Under the pieces are notes generated by a model. That model searched no databases and was not told where the DNA came from. It worked only from the letters and a program-made list of their open reading frames with translations. A program made the translations under genes and the position numbers. A stretch of 64,000 bases of DNA from OLB9 sp041392785 (GTDB lineage: Bacteria > Bacteroidota > Bacteroidia > Chitinophagales > Saprospiraceae), in contig JAWKLK010000002.1 of NCBI GenBank assembly GCA_041392785.1, positions 62,001 through 126,000 on the forward strand. Reading direction: 5' to 3'. Shown in pieces: positions 17,552-26,329 of this stretch (positions within the stretch are counted from its first letter, which is position 1; every line of letters begins with the position of its first letter).

Positions 17552-18928
17552 CTATTTTTTATCTTCTTTTTCTTTTTTCTCCTTTACTAAGTCTCCTTGT
17601 TTAAGATTTTTAGAAACTTCATTATATGGACCAGAAATCACTTTGTCATTTACAGTCACTCCTTCAAGAATTTCTATGTATTCATCATCCTGAATGCCTG
17701 TTTTTACTATTACTTGTTTTGCTGTATCAGCACTCATAATGAAAACGACCTCATCGTAATCTTTGATCTCATTGTCATCAAGTGAAGTCTCAGACTTGTC
17801 AACATCTTTTTTCTCTTTTGTTCTAATTGTTACACTCTGAATGGGCACTGCTACTGTATTTTCTACTTTCTTTGTAAAAATTTCTACTGATGCAGACATA
17901 CCTGGTCGTAATGGATATTTTAAATCTTTTGAAATGATATCTTTATAGGATTCTTCCATTACCCGAATTTTTACAGTGAAGTTGGTAACTTTATCTGTAT
18001 TCAATGATGAGGTTGAAAGACCAACATTAGAAGCTGAATTAGCCACCTGAGATACTTTTCCTTTGAATTTTTTACCGATGTACGCATCTACTTCAATGTC
18101 CACATCATCTCCAACTTTTACTTTAGGAATATCATTTTCGCTGACATCTACCTGAACTTCCATCGCATTCAAATTTGATATCCGCATCATCTCTGTACCC
18201 GTCATCTGAATTGTACCTACAACTCTTTCTCCTTTTTCCACAGATAATTTTGAAACTATTCCACTTGTAGGTGCTTTGATTGTAGTGCGATTTAAACTAG
18301 TTTTCAGTTCTTTAAGGCTTGCTTCAGCTGCTTTTATGCTATACTCTGCCGATTCAGAATTTTGAGATGCTGATTTGACAGATGATTCAGCCGACTTCAA
18401 ATTTGCTTCCAGTTGACGGACATTTGCATAACTCAAATCATAATCAGCTTGAGAAATTACGCCGTCTTTTCTCAAAGATTCGTTGCGTTTGTGAATGATT
18501 CTAGCGTTTTCTAATTGGGCAATGATTTGTTCTTTTTGAGCTTTATTAGATTCAATCTGTGATCTACTCATGGCCAATTGAGCTTTTGAATTATTTAGGC
18601 TCGCTTCGCCACGTTCTACAGCTGAGATATATGCATCTGGATTGATTTTTGCTAGCACCTGTCCCATAACCACTGAGTCACCTTCATGAACATATAATTC
18701 CACAATTTCACCGGATACGTCAGAACTAATCTTTACTTCGGTTTCAGGGAATATTTTACCACTTGCAGTAACTGTTTCTGTTATGGTTTTTTTACTTACT
18801 GTATGTAAAGTGACTGATTTCGATTTATCTCTTGAATTGGACTTGTATATGGCTAATGCTGCCAAAGCTACTAATCCACTCAACATTAAAATAACCCATA
18901 GAGGGATTTTTCTTTTTTTATTTGCCAT
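17552..18928 (-). CDS. HlyD/MacA-type periplasmic adaptor subunit
   Basis: The 458-residue protein has an N-terminal membrane anchor (about residues 9-27), a biotinyl-lipoyl-like half-motif (SGKIFPETEVKISSDVSG), a long alpha-helical hairpin rich in Ala/Ser/Glu/Gln (about 105-215), the matching second lipoyl half (APTSGIVSKLSVEKGERV) and beta-barrel and membrane-proximal domains. It bridges an inner-membrane pump to an outer-membrane channel. The TolC-family gene directly upstream (22-bp gap) is the outer channel. No MacB-type or RND pump gene is adjacent, so the inner-membrane component must be encoded elsewhere. A lysine/glutamate-rich tail ends the protein. Confidence 0.93.
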   Translation of the reverse strand: MANKKRKIPLWVILMLSGLVALAALAIYKSNSRDKSKSVTLHTVSKKTITETVTASGKIFPETEVKISSDVSGEIVELYVHEGDSVVMGQVLAKINPDAYISAVERGEASLNNSKAQLAMSRSQIESNKAQKEQIIAQLENARIIHKRNESLRKDGVISQADYDLSYANVRQLEANLKSAESSVKSASQNSESAEYSIKAAEASLKELKTSLNRTTIKAPTSGIVSKLSVEKGERVVGTIQMTGTEMMRISNLNAMEVQVDVSENDIPKVKVGDDVDIEVDAYIGKKFKGKVSQVANSASNVGLSTSSLNTDKVTNFTVKIRVMEESYKDIISKDLKYPLRPGMSASVEIFTKKVENTVAVPIQSVTIRTKEKKDVDKSETSLDDNEIKDYDEVVFIMSADTAKQVIVKTGIQDDEYIEILEGVTVNDKVISGPYNEVSKNLKQGDLVKEKKEKEDKK

Positions 18929-18950
18929 TATTTGAAAATTAAAAGTTGGT

Positions 18951-20357
18951 TTATAGTGTTAAGGGTTTACCTAAATAAAATTCTATCACTTTCACTTTGA
19001 ATATGTAATCATACTTTGCTATCAAATCATTTATTTGCGCCGATTCGAATTGAGAATTAATGTTTGACAGTTCAAATGTATTGCTATTGCCGGCTTCATA
19101 CTTTCTATTGGTATTATCCAATAGTCTCTTCTGAACATCGAGTACTTTTTGTGTTGATGCATACTTCGCTTTTGCTGCCCTAGCATCATTCATCGCAGTG
19201 TTAACTTGGGTTTTTAATGTGTTTTCTTCCAGCTCCAGATTTAATTTTGCGTTGTCAATATTGATTTTAGCCTTCTGCGCATTGGTTCGTGCATTAAGAT
19301 TTGAATAAATTGGAATTTGACAATTTACACCTACTCCATAGGAAAGGTTATCTGTCAGCTGATGGAAGTACTTTTTTTGGTTTAGAATAGGAATTTGCTG
19401 TGGGAATCCTACGTTTACTGAGGTGCCGTTAATGTATATATCTTGATCTGAAATTACTTCATTGAAACCAACAACTTCAATACCTTGATTGGAGTAATTA
19501 GTTTGTAATGAACCACCTCCACTTATACTTGGATAGTAACTTGCCTTAGACATCCTATGATTTAACTCGGCACTATTTATCTGTAATTGTGCAGCATGAA
19601 TACGGGACTGGCTTTGTAACGCCAATTGATACACTTCATTATCAGTCAAAATATCAGGATCTGTACTCAGAGCAATATTTTCAGGAATGATAATATCGAA
19701 ATCTTCATCCAATCTCAATAATTGTTTTAATGCCAATTTACTTGAAGAAAGCAAATTATTTGATGTTACAATGCTTTGATCATTTTGTAATAGTTGTGCT
19801 TCCACTTCCAATATATCATTATTGGGTCTATTGCCCACAGCAATCATACTTTTGACCAATTGAAACTGCCTTTCAGTTTGTGATTTTTGCTCTTGAGCGT
19901 TCTTGAGATTTTCTTGAGCGAAAACAATATTGAGGAATGCAGATGCTACTTGCAATGCAATATCTTGCTTGATTTGTGTTAATTCTTTATCCGTAATCTC
20001 ACCATTCAACTTTGCCAATTTTATAGAATTATTGATTCTATTGGCATTAAATAGCAGGACACCTGAAGAAATGGAAATCCCATTGTTGAAGAATGTTTCA
20101 GTGATGAAAGTGTTTGTGGTGGGGTCAATGGTTCTACCAAAATTCCACCCAAGATTGACACCAGACGATAAAGTAGGGTATCTTTGATGCATTGCATTTC
20201 GAACGTCCAAATCCACAGATTCTTTACTATTCTCTTTTAACATAACCTGCAGATTATTTTCAACAGCGTGATGTATACACCTTTCCAAAGTCCAACCATC
20301 TTGGGCTTGAATCATATGGCTTACGCCAAAACAAAATAAAATGAACAAATATTTCAT
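18951..20357 (-). CDS. TolC-family outer-membrane efflux protein
   Basis: From the ATG at 20357 the product is 468 residues with a signal peptide ending IQA before Gln19. Two internally repeated halves each contain long helices with the TolC/OEP pattern (e.g. AFLNIVFAQENLKNAQEQ; LLDNTNRKYEAGNSNTFEL). This is the trimeric outer-membrane channel of a tripartite exporter. A TTG at 20369 would add four residues and is not needed. It is the first gene of the run with the HlyD-type adaptor and NadR-like kinase. Confidence 0.94.
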   Translation of the reverse strand: MKYLFILFCFGVSHMIQAQDGWTLERCIHHAVENNLQVMLKENSKESVDLDVRNAMHQRYPTLSSGVNLGWNFGRTIDPTTNTFITETFFNNGISISSGVLLFNANRINNSIKLAKLNGEITDKELTQIKQDIALQVASAFLNIVFAQENLKNAQEQKSQTERQFQLVKSMIAVGNRPNNDILEVEAQLLQNDQSIVTSNNLLSSSKLALKQLLRLDEDFDIIIPENIALSTDPDILTDNEVYQLALQSQSRIHAAQLQINSAELNHRMSKASYYPSISGGGSLQTNYSNQGIEVVGFNEVISDQDIYINGTSVNVGFPQQIPILNQKKYFHQLTDNLSYGVGVNCQIPIYSNLNARTNAQKAKINIDNAKLNLELEENTLKTQVNTAMNDARAAKAKYASTQKVLDVQKRLLDNTNRKYEAGNSNTFELSNINSQFESAQINDLIAKYDYIFKVKVIEFYLGKPLTL

Positions 20358-20459
20358 AATAAGAAACAAATATGATGCAATATTAATGCATGATAGCGTG
20401 GCATTAAAAATTTTTATATAAAAAACTAAAATTTAACGATAAAAGGATGTCTAACGATT

Positions 20460-20640
20460 TGGGAATTACCGAAGGCGGGGGATTTTAACACCAAACTTTC
20501 TTGCAAAGCTGAAAGTTCAAATTTACGAAAACTTTCATACGAAGCACTGAACCCCCGCTTGCACCAAACCGATGTTCAAGCGACGCCTCCGGTGAAAGCT
20601 ATCTCGTTCATTGGTGCTTGGCTCGGTTAATAGCATTTTT
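20460..20640. repeat. GC-rich structured non-coding element at the edge of the restriction island
   Basis: Between the TolC start and the next small ORF, a stretch that is clearly richer in GC than its surroundings carries internal inverted repeats, including GCGGGGG (20475-20481) with CCCCCGC (20552-20558), and ACTTTC/GAAAGT pairs. It reads like a dispersed intergenic element or a mobile-element end, but I cannot name it. It marks the junction between the export operon and the restriction-modification genes. Confidence 0.4.
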
Positions 20641-20681
20641 ATTGTTTTACTTATTTATTCACACAAAAATAAGTAAAAATC

Positions 20682-20945
20682 ATGAAAGGCAATGTAATTT
20701 CAGCCAACAAATTGACGACCAATGCAGAGAATTGGGTTAGTAAGCTTGTACATGTATTGACCATCAAAAGAGTTTGGTGCAGGTACGATCAGAGCTATTG
20801 CAATGTGATGGCATTACTCTTTAAGTATTATCATCACAAGGATGTAGAAACACTTAGACCTGAACTGGTCAATCTCTTGACCAGGGTGGACAATATGTTG
20901 AACCCGTTTGGCATTTGTGCTGGCTCCGCCTTGACTTTTGTTTAG
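20682..20945 (+). CDS. Small hypothetical protein
   Basis: An 87-codon ATG-initiated frame encodes a soluble-looking peptide with several aromatic and cysteine residues (KRVWCRYDQSYCNVM) and a helix-rich C-terminal part. I do not recognise it, and no export signal or catalytic motif is seen. It lies between the GC-rich element and the restriction island, opposite in direction to both neighbours, and may be part of a mobile element rather than a host gene. Coding status is uncertain. Confidence 0.3.
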   Translation: MKGNVISANKLTTNAENWVSKLVHVLTIKRVWCRYDQSYCNVMALLFKYYHHKDVETLRPELVNLLTRVDNMLNPFGICAGSALTFV

Positions 20946-20983
20946 GGCTTTTGTATATACGGCTTAATGTTTAGGTGCCGTTC

Positions 20984-21711
20984 TTATTTTTTCCATTCAA
21001 TGTGTCCGTTTATATTGTTTTTTTCAAATACTTCTAATATCTCTGCACAGAATTTTTGAAGTGTTTTATCTTCTTGAACTTTTGCTAATTCATAAAGTCG
21101 AATAAACATTTTCTTTCCTGTTTCTGTCTGCTTAAAATTCTTTTTTAGGAAGTTGTGTTGGGCACACAAAGTTTGTCCATTTTCAATAGTTGCTTCACCA
21201 CCAAAATCTTTTGCTTTTATGTGGTCAATATGCAATTCAACTCCGTCTTGTTTGCCTCTGCCACAAATCACACATTTGTAATTATCTCTTTCTAAAATTT
21301 CTTTTTTCTGTGCTGGTGTAAAATCTTCTAACTCTCTATTGTGAACATATTCAGGGTCATAACGATAGATTCCTTTCGCTACTTTTATCAGAAATCCTTT
21401 TTGCGATAATGAACGAATACCCCTATCTGGGTCTCTAAATACTTCTCCTGTTCTTTTACGGAATTCTTCTACAACCCAATCTACTACTTCTGGGTGTGGA
21501 ATATCTCTTAAAGGATTATTTATAAAAAACTCCTTGATTAAATCAAGTTGCGATATTTACTTTTCAAGATAGCGTATGTAACTAAATTGCTACTTGAAAG
21601 CAATAATTGCAAAGCAAAAAGCATTTCTCTTTTCATCAAATTCTCATTTGTAGGTTGATGTAAATGCGTTTCTTGAATAATGAAATTCCACTCTTTATTT
21701 ATGTCTATCAT
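20984..21711 (-). pseudogene. HNH endonuclease gene, interrupted by a -1 frameshift
   Basis: An ATG at 21711, 1 bp after the R.HpaII-like stop, opens a 57-codon frame ending at a TAA (21540-21538). The adjacent -1 frame then stays open to 20984 but has no ATG, GTG or TTG near its beginning. Joined, they give about 242 residues: an N-terminal helical part, a winged-helix-like middle (DPDRGIRSLSQKGFLIKVAK) and a C-terminal HNH nuclease with zinc cysteines CVICGRG, the ELHIDHIKAKDFGG motif and LCAQHNFL. The break sits on a CTTGAT-TTA-ATCAAG hairpin. The alternative is two genes, the second with a rare start codon. The function is presumably a second restriction nuclease or a nicking activity in the island. 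Confidence 0.7.
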
Positions 21712-21712
21712 A

Positions 21713-22789
21713 TCAATTAAATCTAATTTGTAAATTAAGTTTCAAATATTTTTTCCCATTTTCTTCATATAAATTCCCAAAATTATAACGGCTTGTACTT
21801 GCCTGTTCTATTCTTGTATTTCGTAATAAATACTCTTGAAATTCATTTCTATTATAAATATAATAACAAACAATTTCACCATTTTCTTTTACAATAATGA
21901 TACCACCAGTAGCATCATAATTTCCTTTCCAAATAGCAGAAGGAGTCATCCCTAATGCCATATCGGTCAAGAAATTTTTGATTTTATATTGATAAAATGG
22001 ATGTCCCAAACTCAAATCATACTGTAAAGGATTTTTGTTTACAACCTGTTGCAAAGTATTGAAGATAGTCGCTGTACCACTATTTGAATATTTTATCAAA
22101 AGTAATTCAGCAAGAATTTTTGGTAAATCACTATCAATTAATTGAAGATTAAGTTTTAAACTCTTTGATGCTAAGTTAACGAATTGAATTGTTGCCCCAC
22201 TTTCTATGATACATTTTATTTTATTGGCAATTTTGGGTGCTGTTTCTATTTTGTTGATTTCATCAATGTCAATGTTTAGGTTAATTATTTCGTAAATGAA
22301 ATTAGTCGTATTACCGGGATTAAATAACGTAGAGTTTTTTCCTAGCATTGATTTTATACTAAATCCTAATTTTGGCTTTAACCCTGTGTTTAAATCATGA
22401 ACAACAATACTAATATCAGATTTTTCATTTTTACTTGCTGTAAGGTTTTTCACATCAATACTTTGAAGAAATTCTTCAATTGTTGGAAATGAAAAACTAC
22501 TGCCTTCAGATTTTTTAAGAAACCTAAGTAGTTCATTTGATTTTATTACAAATTCACTTAATGGAATTGAAAGAATTTCATCTTTACTATTACCGTCAAT
22601 AATTTTGATAGTACTGTCTATTACATACTCTCTTTTATTATTACTTTCCTCTCTTAATATTTTTATTATTGGATAATAAACTTCTGGGATTACATTTAAA
22701 TTTGCATCCGCAGCATTTAATTTACCATCTGCTAACAATTTAAGAAATACATATATTTCACTCCATTCGCCTTTATTTCCTGTTAGCAT
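21713..22789 (-). CDS. HpaII-family type II restriction endonuclease
   Basis: The 358-residue protein begins LTGNKGEWSEIYVFLKLLADGK, the hallmark N-terminus of the R.HpaII family, and has the family's length. HpaII cuts the palindrome CCGG; the same site is inferred here because the neighbouring methyltransferase is closely similar to M.HpaII. The ATG overlaps the methyltransferase stop by 7 bp, so methylase is translated before nuclease, a common safeguard. The HNH gene starts 1 bp after its stop. No frameshift or missing segment is evident. Confidence 0.9.
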   Translation of the reverse strand: MLTGNKGEWSEIYVFLKLLADGKLNAADANLNVIPEVYYPIIKILREESNNKREYVIDSTIKIIDGNSKDEILSIPLSEFVIKSNELLRFLKKSEGSSFSFPTIEEFLQSIDVKNLTASKNEKSDISIVVHDLNTGLKPKLGFSIKSMLGKNSTLFNPGNTTNFIYEIINLNIDIDEINKIETAPKIANKIKCIIESGATIQFVNLASKSLKLNLQLIDSDLPKILAELLLIKYSNSGTATIFNTLQQVVNKNPLQYDLSLGHPFYQYKIKNFLTDMALGMTPSAIWKGNYDATGGIIIVKENGEIVCYYIYNRNEFQEYLLRNTRIEQASTSRYNFGNLYEENGKKYLKLNLQIRFN

Positions 22790-23847
22790 ATTAAGTCAAT
22801 TATTTTATGTGCAGTTGCTTGAATTGCAGGAATAGCAACAGAATTTCCGAATTGTTTGTAAGCATGAACATCCGCTACACAGATTTTGAAATTGTCGGGA
22901 AACCCCTGTAATCTTGCCCACTCTCTTGGTGTCATTTTTCTTATGTATTCTCTATTTACTTCTCCTTTTATTTTTGTGGTTGGTGTAAAATTTACTATAC
23001 GGTCATCATACACTAAATTTCTTTCTTTTCCCATTCCGCCAACTACAATTGCATTTGCAATGCCTTCATTTGATATTATTTCATAACCAAAACCATTGCC
23101 TTTACTTTCGTGTCTTGCTCTATGCCTTTTAAGCGTTTCTAAATATACATTGGATAGATAGTATTTTGTTTCTACTATGTTTTCTTCCCTTATATCTTTA
23201 AAGAATATTTTTTTATCAAATGGTTTAGGATATTCAAATTCATTTATGTTTAAATCTTTTCTGAAACCTATAATAAAAATCCGTTCTCTATTTTGTGGAA
23301 CACCAAAATTTTTCGCATTCATTATTTCAGGATTTGGAACATAATAATTTAGGTCATTTCTCAATACAGCAAGAATAGTTGATAAGGTCTTACCTTTATC
23401 GTGTCCTTTTAGTCCTTTTACATTTTCTAAAAAAAAAGCTTTCGGTTGTTTCTCTTTTATTATTCGAGCAACATCAAAAAAAAGTGTTCCTCTTGTATCA
23501 TTAAATCCACCTTTTCTACCTGCAATTGAAAACGCCTGACAAGGAAAGCCTGCACATAATATATCGTGATTAGGGATAGATTTTTCATCAATTTTTGTAA
23601 TATCTCCGTGTGGCATTTCACCAAAGTTTACTTTATAGGTTTTTTGAGCATTTTCATCAATTTCAGATGTAAAAACACACTTGCCTCCTAAATTCTGCAT
23701 TGCAATTCTAAAACCACCAATACCAGCAAACAAATCTATAAATGTAAATTTATTATTTTTTTCTGGGATAAAAACTGGGTTGTCAAAAAATAATTCCACC
23801 TGATAGTTAGTAATACTATTAATATTATTTTGTGTAATTTTATTCAT
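22783..23847 (-). CDS. DNA (cytosine-5)-methyltransferase, M.HpaII-like
   Basis: This 354-residue C5 methyltransferase shows motif I FIDLFAGIGGFR (about 36-47), the catalytic GFPCQAFS (Cys103), FFLENVKG, QNRERIFIIGF and the C-terminal QFGNSVAIPAIQAT. The target-recognition region (GNGFGYEII, NAIVVGGMGKERNLV, TPTTKIKGEVNRE) closely follows what I recall of M.HpaII, which methylates the inner C of CCGG. It protects the host from the adjacent HpaII-type nuclease. It starts 2 bp after the upstream amino-methyltransferase stop. Confidence 0.96.
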   Translation of the reverse strand: MNKITQNNINSITNYQVELFFDNPVFIPEKNNKFTFIDLFAGIGGFRIAMQNLGGKCVFTSEIDENAQKTYKVNFGEMPHGDITKIDEKSIPNHDILCAGFPCQAFSIAGRKGGFNDTRGTLFFDVARIIKEKQPKAFFLENVKGLKGHDKGKTLSTILAVLRNDLNYYVPNPEIMNAKNFGVPQNRERIFIIGFRKDLNINEFEYPKPFDKKIFFKDIREENIVETKYYLSNVYLETLKRHRARHESKGNGFGYEIISNEGIANAIVVGGMGKERNLVYDDRIVNFTPTTKIKGEVNREYIRKMTPREWARLQGFPDNFKICVADVHAYKQFGNSVAIPAIQATAHKIIDLIC

Positions 23848-23849
23848 TT

Positions 23850-24590
23850 CTAATTCAAGTTTTGAGCCACTAATAAAGTAGTGCCACTTCCAACAAACGG
23901 GTCAAAAACTAAATCGTTTTGATAGCTAAAAAGTTTTATACATCTATAAGGCAATTCTTTTGGAAATGGTGCAGGGTGTCCAATTCGTTTTTTACTTTCT
24001 CCGTTAAAAACCCAAACGCCTTGTGTCCAGTCCTTAAATTCATCTCCTGTTACATCTGAAACTTTACTTCCATTTGTTTTTTTCCATTCATCTTTATATA
24101 GAACTACAATTAACTCAACTGGGGCAATTACAACTGGGGCAGAAGCCGATTTCCAAGAACCCCAAGCTGTTCGTCTTGAAATATTACCCTCATTCCAAAT
24201 AATAGTTGTCTTGTATTTCCAACCCACTTTTTGAGCAATTTTAGTCAAGTCAGCTCCAACTGCTCTATGTCCACCTTTGTTTTTGTCCAATGGAATATTT
24301 AAGCAAAACCTTGCTTGTGTTTTGCTCCAATTATAGCAATTCTGCATCCATTGTTCCGAAAATTCAAGATATTGTTCATAGCTCAATTCATCATTGTTTG
24401 AGTTGTAATCAATGCCTACATTATAAGGTGGTGAAGTAACAATTAAGTCAATAAATTGCTTGTCAAAAAGATATTTGTTTAAAATGTCACCGTGAAAAAG
24501 CAAAGTGTTTTTATGTCTAAAAAACTCTTTCCTTGCATTATAATTAGGCTTTTCTACCATATTCAATACGTCTTCTGCTATTTCGTACAT
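23850..24590 (-). CDS. DNA amino-methyltransferase (N4-cytosine or N6-adenine), C-terminally short
   Basis: The 246-residue protein has the beta-class order: catalytic motif IV TSPPYNVG (about residues 52-59), a recognition region, then motif I DPFVGSGTTLLVA at the very end. It stops only a few residues after motif I (AQNLN), while relatives normally continue about 20 residues with the IEID-type strand that binds the SAM ribose. The gene therefore looks truncated at its 3' end where it abuts the C5 methyltransferase. SPPY is most common in N4-cytosine enzymes but does not settle the base. It may protect against the HNH component of the island (inference). Confidence 0.85.
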   Translation of the reverse strand: MYEIAEDVLNMVEKPNYNARKEFFRHKNTLLFHGDILNKYLFDKQFIDLIVTSPPYNVGIDYNSNNDELSYEQYLEFSEQWMQNCYNWSKTQARFCLNIPLDKNKGGHRAVGADLTKIAQKVGWKYKTTIIWNEGNISRRTAWGSWKSASAPVVIAPVELIVVLYKDEWKKTNGSKVSDVTGDEFKDWTQGVWVFNGESKKRIGHPAPFPKELPYRCIKLFSYQNDLVFDPFVGSGTTLLVAQNLN

Positions 24591-24837
24591 TAAATTTTTA
24601 ATTTGACTGTAAAGGTACTAATATTATTCTGCTTTGTCATTACAGACTGTGTCGGTAGAATTCTGACTAACGTCAAATTTTGTTGATGATAATCAATTAT
24701 TTATATTTTTTAAAATTTTTCGTTAGCACTAGAAATTATTTTCGGTCGAAAAATGGGGAATGGCACCCAACGGCAGTCTGTCTAAAAACTAACATTTCAT
24801 TTCAAAGGTATGCAAAAATGACTCATTTAGATGTATT
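24591..24837. other. Non-coding edge of the restriction island
   Basis: No gene is visible. It contains a short palindrome (TTTTCGGTCGAAAA) and the upstream region of the methyltransferase operon. Together with the adjacent transposase-like fragment it is likely the site where foreign DNA was inserted. Confidence 0.4.
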
Positions 24838-25038
24838 TTAAGCGACTTTTATTTTTGTGTAGCCGAAAATGGCCTGAAAAAGTGAGTATCGTAAATTTGA
24901 GCTTATTGATCGATACAAATCGATTATAATGAAGTATGTCGAAACGAGCCCCTCCAAGAACTTTTTGAACTCGTTTTTTCCGATGATATTTATCAGTCTG
25001 CGTAAATTAAATACAGTGAACAGTTTTTCTAAAAGCAT
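24838..25038 (-). pseudogene. Probable transposase C-terminal fragment
   Basis: A 66-codon frame encodes a segment resembling the C-terminal end of IS1182/IS4-type transposases (LFTVFNLRRLINIIGKNEF; compare the usual AYNLRR-INI-G pattern). No catalytic DDE region is present, so at most it is a remnant. It begins 12 bp after the stop of the Mrp gene, in the same frame, and lies at the edge of the restriction island. A short host ORF is the alternative, since the match is brief. Confidence 0.45.
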
Positions 25039-25050
25039 CCCTTTTATAAT

Positions 25051-26136
25051 TTATTGACTTATTTCAACAATCTTAGTTGGCGCATGATTGGCATTTCTGT
25101 TGTCTACCAACTGCGTGACACTTATGGCTAGATTCTTAAACATATTCCCCATAATAGAATTTTGATCCATTGCTACGGGGCTTCCTGCATCTCCAGATTC
25201 TCTTACATTTTGTACAATAGGCAATTGGCCTAAAAGAGGGACATCGGCACTAGATGCTAGCTTTTGACCTCCGCCTTGACCAAATAGATAGTATTTATTT
25301 TGTGGAAGTTCTTCTGGAGTAAACCAACTCATATTTTCTACAACACCTAAAATTGGGACATTGACATTGTCCAATAAAAACATGTTCATAGCTTTTACGG
25401 CATCAATCACTGCAACATCCTGCGGAGTAGTGACCATGACCACACCTGTGAGTGGTACAGTTTGAACCAAAGTGAGTTGGACATCTCCAGTACCCGGCGG
25501 CAAATCCACAACAATATAGTCCAACTCTGGCCACAAACATTCGCTTACAAATTGTTTGATCAATCCTGCTAATCTTGGACCGCGTAGTACAACAGCTTGT
25601 TCTGGTTCGACGATGAGTCCGATAGAAATGATATGAAGTCCATGCGCCTGAATTGGAATAATTTTATGCTTGCCATAGAGTAATTCCACCTTAGGTCGTT
25701 GTCCATGTATTCCTAGCATGGTTGGAATAGATGGTCCATATAAATCGGCGTCGATTATTCCTACTTTATATCCTAGTTTTGATAGTGCCACCGCAAGATT
25801 GACAGAAACTGTAGATTTACCTACTCCACCTTTGCCGGAGGCCACAGCAATCACATTTTTTACTTGAGGTAAAGCAGAATTGGATGTACCATCATCGTGT
25901 TTTGATTTGAAATGAATATTGACATCTGCATTTGGGTAGAATGCTACAATGGCAGACATACAGGCTTCATGTAAAGAAGATTTCAACTGTCCATCATTGC
26001 CTGGTAGAATTAATGTAAAAAAGATGGATTCACCCTGAATTTTAAAGTCTTCTATCATTTTGGAAGTGATAATATCTATTCCATTTGTTGGATTTTTTAC
26101 ATTTCGTAAGGCATTAACTATGATATTATTATCCAT
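25051..26136 (-). CDS. mrp: Mrp/ApbC-family iron-sulfur carrier P-loop ATPase
   Basis: The 361-residue protein has an N-terminal MIP18/DUF59-like domain (residues 1-75), then the ParA-like ATPase with the deviant Walker A GKGGVGKS (101-108), IDADLYGPSIP, DLPPGTGDVQLT and the C-terminal ENMSWFTPEELP segment typical of Bacteroidota Mrp. Members carry and transfer Fe-S clusters to target proteins in the cytoplasm. The conserved CxxC seen in many Mrp proteins is not evident, as in relatives with the ENM-FTP pattern. It is divergent from the RibF fusion gene. The transposase-like fragment lies just after its stop. Confidence 0.93.
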   Translation of the reverse strand: MDNNIIVNALRNVKNPTNGIDIITSKMIEDFKIQGESIFFTLILPGNDGQLKSSLHEACMSAIVAFYPNADVNIHFKSKHDDGTSNSALPQVKNVIAVASGKGGVGKSTVSVNLAVALSKLGYKVGIIDADLYGPSIPTMLGIHGQRPKVELLYGKHKIIPIQAHGLHIISIGLIVEPEQAVVLRGPRLAGLIKQFVSECLWPELDYIVVDLPPGTGDVQLTLVQTVPLTGVVMVTTPQDVAVIDAVKAMNMFLLDNVNVPILGVVENMSWFTPEELPQNKYYLFGQGGGQKLASSADVPLLGQLPIVQNVRESGDAGSPVAMDQNSIMGNMFKNLAISVTQLVDNRNANHAPTKIVEISQ

Positions 26137-26284
26137 GATTTGGTACTATTTTGAATAGAATGAATTGAAATATATGTAGGATCATATTCTTATTTTAGGG
26201 GAATTATCCGTCTAAAATGTCTTGTTTAAAACTCCAAATCAATTTAATTGTTTAGGTAGGAAGGTGCAATAACTATAAATAATG

Positions 26285-26292
26285 TAATTTTG
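26285..26292 (+). promoter_or_regulatory. Candidate -7 element for the ribF fusion operon
   Basis: TAATTTTG matches TAnnTTTG and lies 38 bp before the ATG at 26330. The nearest TTG upstream is about 34 bp away, so a -33 element is not convincing. Confidence 0.35.
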
Positions 26293-26329
26293 CGCCCATT
26301 TTGAATTTGAATAAATATTCAATAACGGC

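Noticed and set aside
20984..24590. The four-gene island considered as a BREX, DISARM or other multi-gene defence system
   Set aside because: No helicase, phospholipase, PglZ, DUF1998 or other marker gene is present; a type II restriction-modification cluster explains the genes.
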